From assembly GCA_016932895.1 (NCBI GenBank), contig JAFGCA010000033.1, positions 1 to 5,537 on the forward strand: DNA of 5,537 nt, in the 5' to 3' direction. The position numbers were made by a program, and so were the translations under genes. Below are positions 5,209 through 5,537 of the stretch, piece by piece (the first letter of the stretch is position 1; every line of letters begins with the position of its first letter). The DNA comes from Sedimentisphaerales bacterium. Its GTDB lineage: Bacteria; Planctomycetota; Phycisphaerae; Sedimentisphaerales; SG8-4. The notes beneath the pieces were generated by a model, which was given only the letters and a program-made list of their open reading frames with translations, had not been told where the DNA came from and searched no databases.

Positions 5209-5537
5209 CTACCGCTCCTTCACCAGCGCGACAAACAGTTCCTCGAGGGTCAGCGGGGTGGTGGTGATGTCGGTTATGCCGTGGTCGGCGAGGGTTTCGG
5301 GGGTTATCTGCGCGGTGTCGAGCAGGAGGCGGCAGCGGTCGCCGTCGCGTTCTTGTACGCGGATGCCGGGGTACGAGTCGGGTTTGGCGCCGTTGTTGGC
5401 TGTGCAATCGACCATGCAGAAGCGTTCGACGAGGTCGGAGGTCGGGCCTTCGAGGAACAGCTTGCCGTTGTTGATGATGCCGAGGTGGTCGGCGAAGCGT
5501 TCGACGTCGTCGAGGTTGTGCGACGAGATGAGCACGG
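5209..5537 (-). CDS. ABC transporter ATP-binding protein, C-terminal part (5' truncated by window edge)
   Basis: About 108 codons of the C-terminus are visible, ending at TAG 5211-5209. The fragment starts VLISSHNLDDVERFAD, the strand and H-loop histidine that follow Walker B in ABC ATPases, then IINNGKLFLEGP, the usual D-loop-distal strand pair. It ends TTPLTLEELFVALVKER, typical of the C-terminal extension of ABC-2 exporter ATPases ('xxLEExFxxL'). Walker A, Walker B and the signature motif lie beyond the window. It is the first visible gene of the minus-strand exporter operon and should energise the permease directly downstream. Third-position GC is about 87 percent by hand count. The incomplete end is at 5537, where the residue before V is split by the window edge. 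Confidence 0.9.
   Translation of the reverse strand, partial: VLISSHNLDDVERFADHLGIINNGKLFLEGPTSDLVERFCMVDCTANNGAKPDSYPGIRVQERDGDRCRLLLDTAQITPETLADHGITDITTTPLTLEELFVALVKER

Noticed and set aside
5159..5407. 82-codon minus-strand frame overlapping the ATPase end
   Set aside because: Beyond its last 15 codons it is an Arg/Pro/His-rich out-of-frame shadow of the ATPase; only the final segment starting at ATG 5206 is considered.
1..5537. CRISPR arrays, tRNA/rRNA genes, toxin-antitoxin or phage-defence modules
   Set aside because: No regularly spaced repeats, no cloverleaf or rRNA-like sequence, and no small paired genes were seen on reading both strands.

Overview
The window reads as GC-rich chromosomal DNA from a Gram-negative-type bacterium. 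The gene mix (sialidase-like protein, DUF4432 sugar epimerase, PP-loop amidotransferase-like protein, TauE/SafE permease, ABC-2 exporter) would suit a planctomycete, Hydrogenedentota or other PVC-like environmental lineage. That assignment is inference from gene content and base composition only; no marker gene is present.

Left part (1-1442, plus strand): the last ~48 codons of a sialidase/BNR-type protein are followed, after a 98-nt gap, by a complete DUF4432 aldose-epimerase-like gene. A GC-rich hairpin with a short T-rich tail at 1404-1442 closes this carbohydrate-related unit. Next (1480-2634, plus) is a PP-loop ATP-pyrophosphatase of the N-acetyl-sugar amidotransferase (WbpG/PseA-like) type. 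It has an N-terminal four-cysteine zinc site plus a central CxxC and a later lone Cys, a layout that also recalls Fe-S-dependent sulfur-transfer PP-loop enzymes. It ends 9 nt from the convergent end of a TauE/SafE-family membrane transporter (minus, 2644-3378), which most likely starts at a GTG with a strong Shine-Dalgarno.

Middle (3379-3727): 349 bp with no intact gene. It holds two copies of the 9-nt palindrome GGTTNAACC upstream of the TauE start, a degenerate plus-strand stretch resembling the cysteine-rich C-terminal part of DDE transposases, and a hairpin just downstream of the permease stop.

Right part (3728-5537, minus): the 3' end of an ABC exporter operon. The C-terminal ~108 codons of an ABC ATPase (H-loop visible) are followed by a 12-segment permease that appears to be two fused six-helix halves, each carrying an R-V-x-x-S-L-P-x-S motif. 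Between them, and in frame with the permease, lies a 15-codon reading frame that begins 2 nt after the ATPase stop and ends in TAG, two codons before the permease ATG. This could be a coupling mini-ORF or an amber-truncated N-terminus. The permease has clearly lower third-position GC than the ATPase. These features of the exporter operon, together with the cysteine layout of the PP-loop protein, are the most unusual things in the window; I see no convincing wholly new system.
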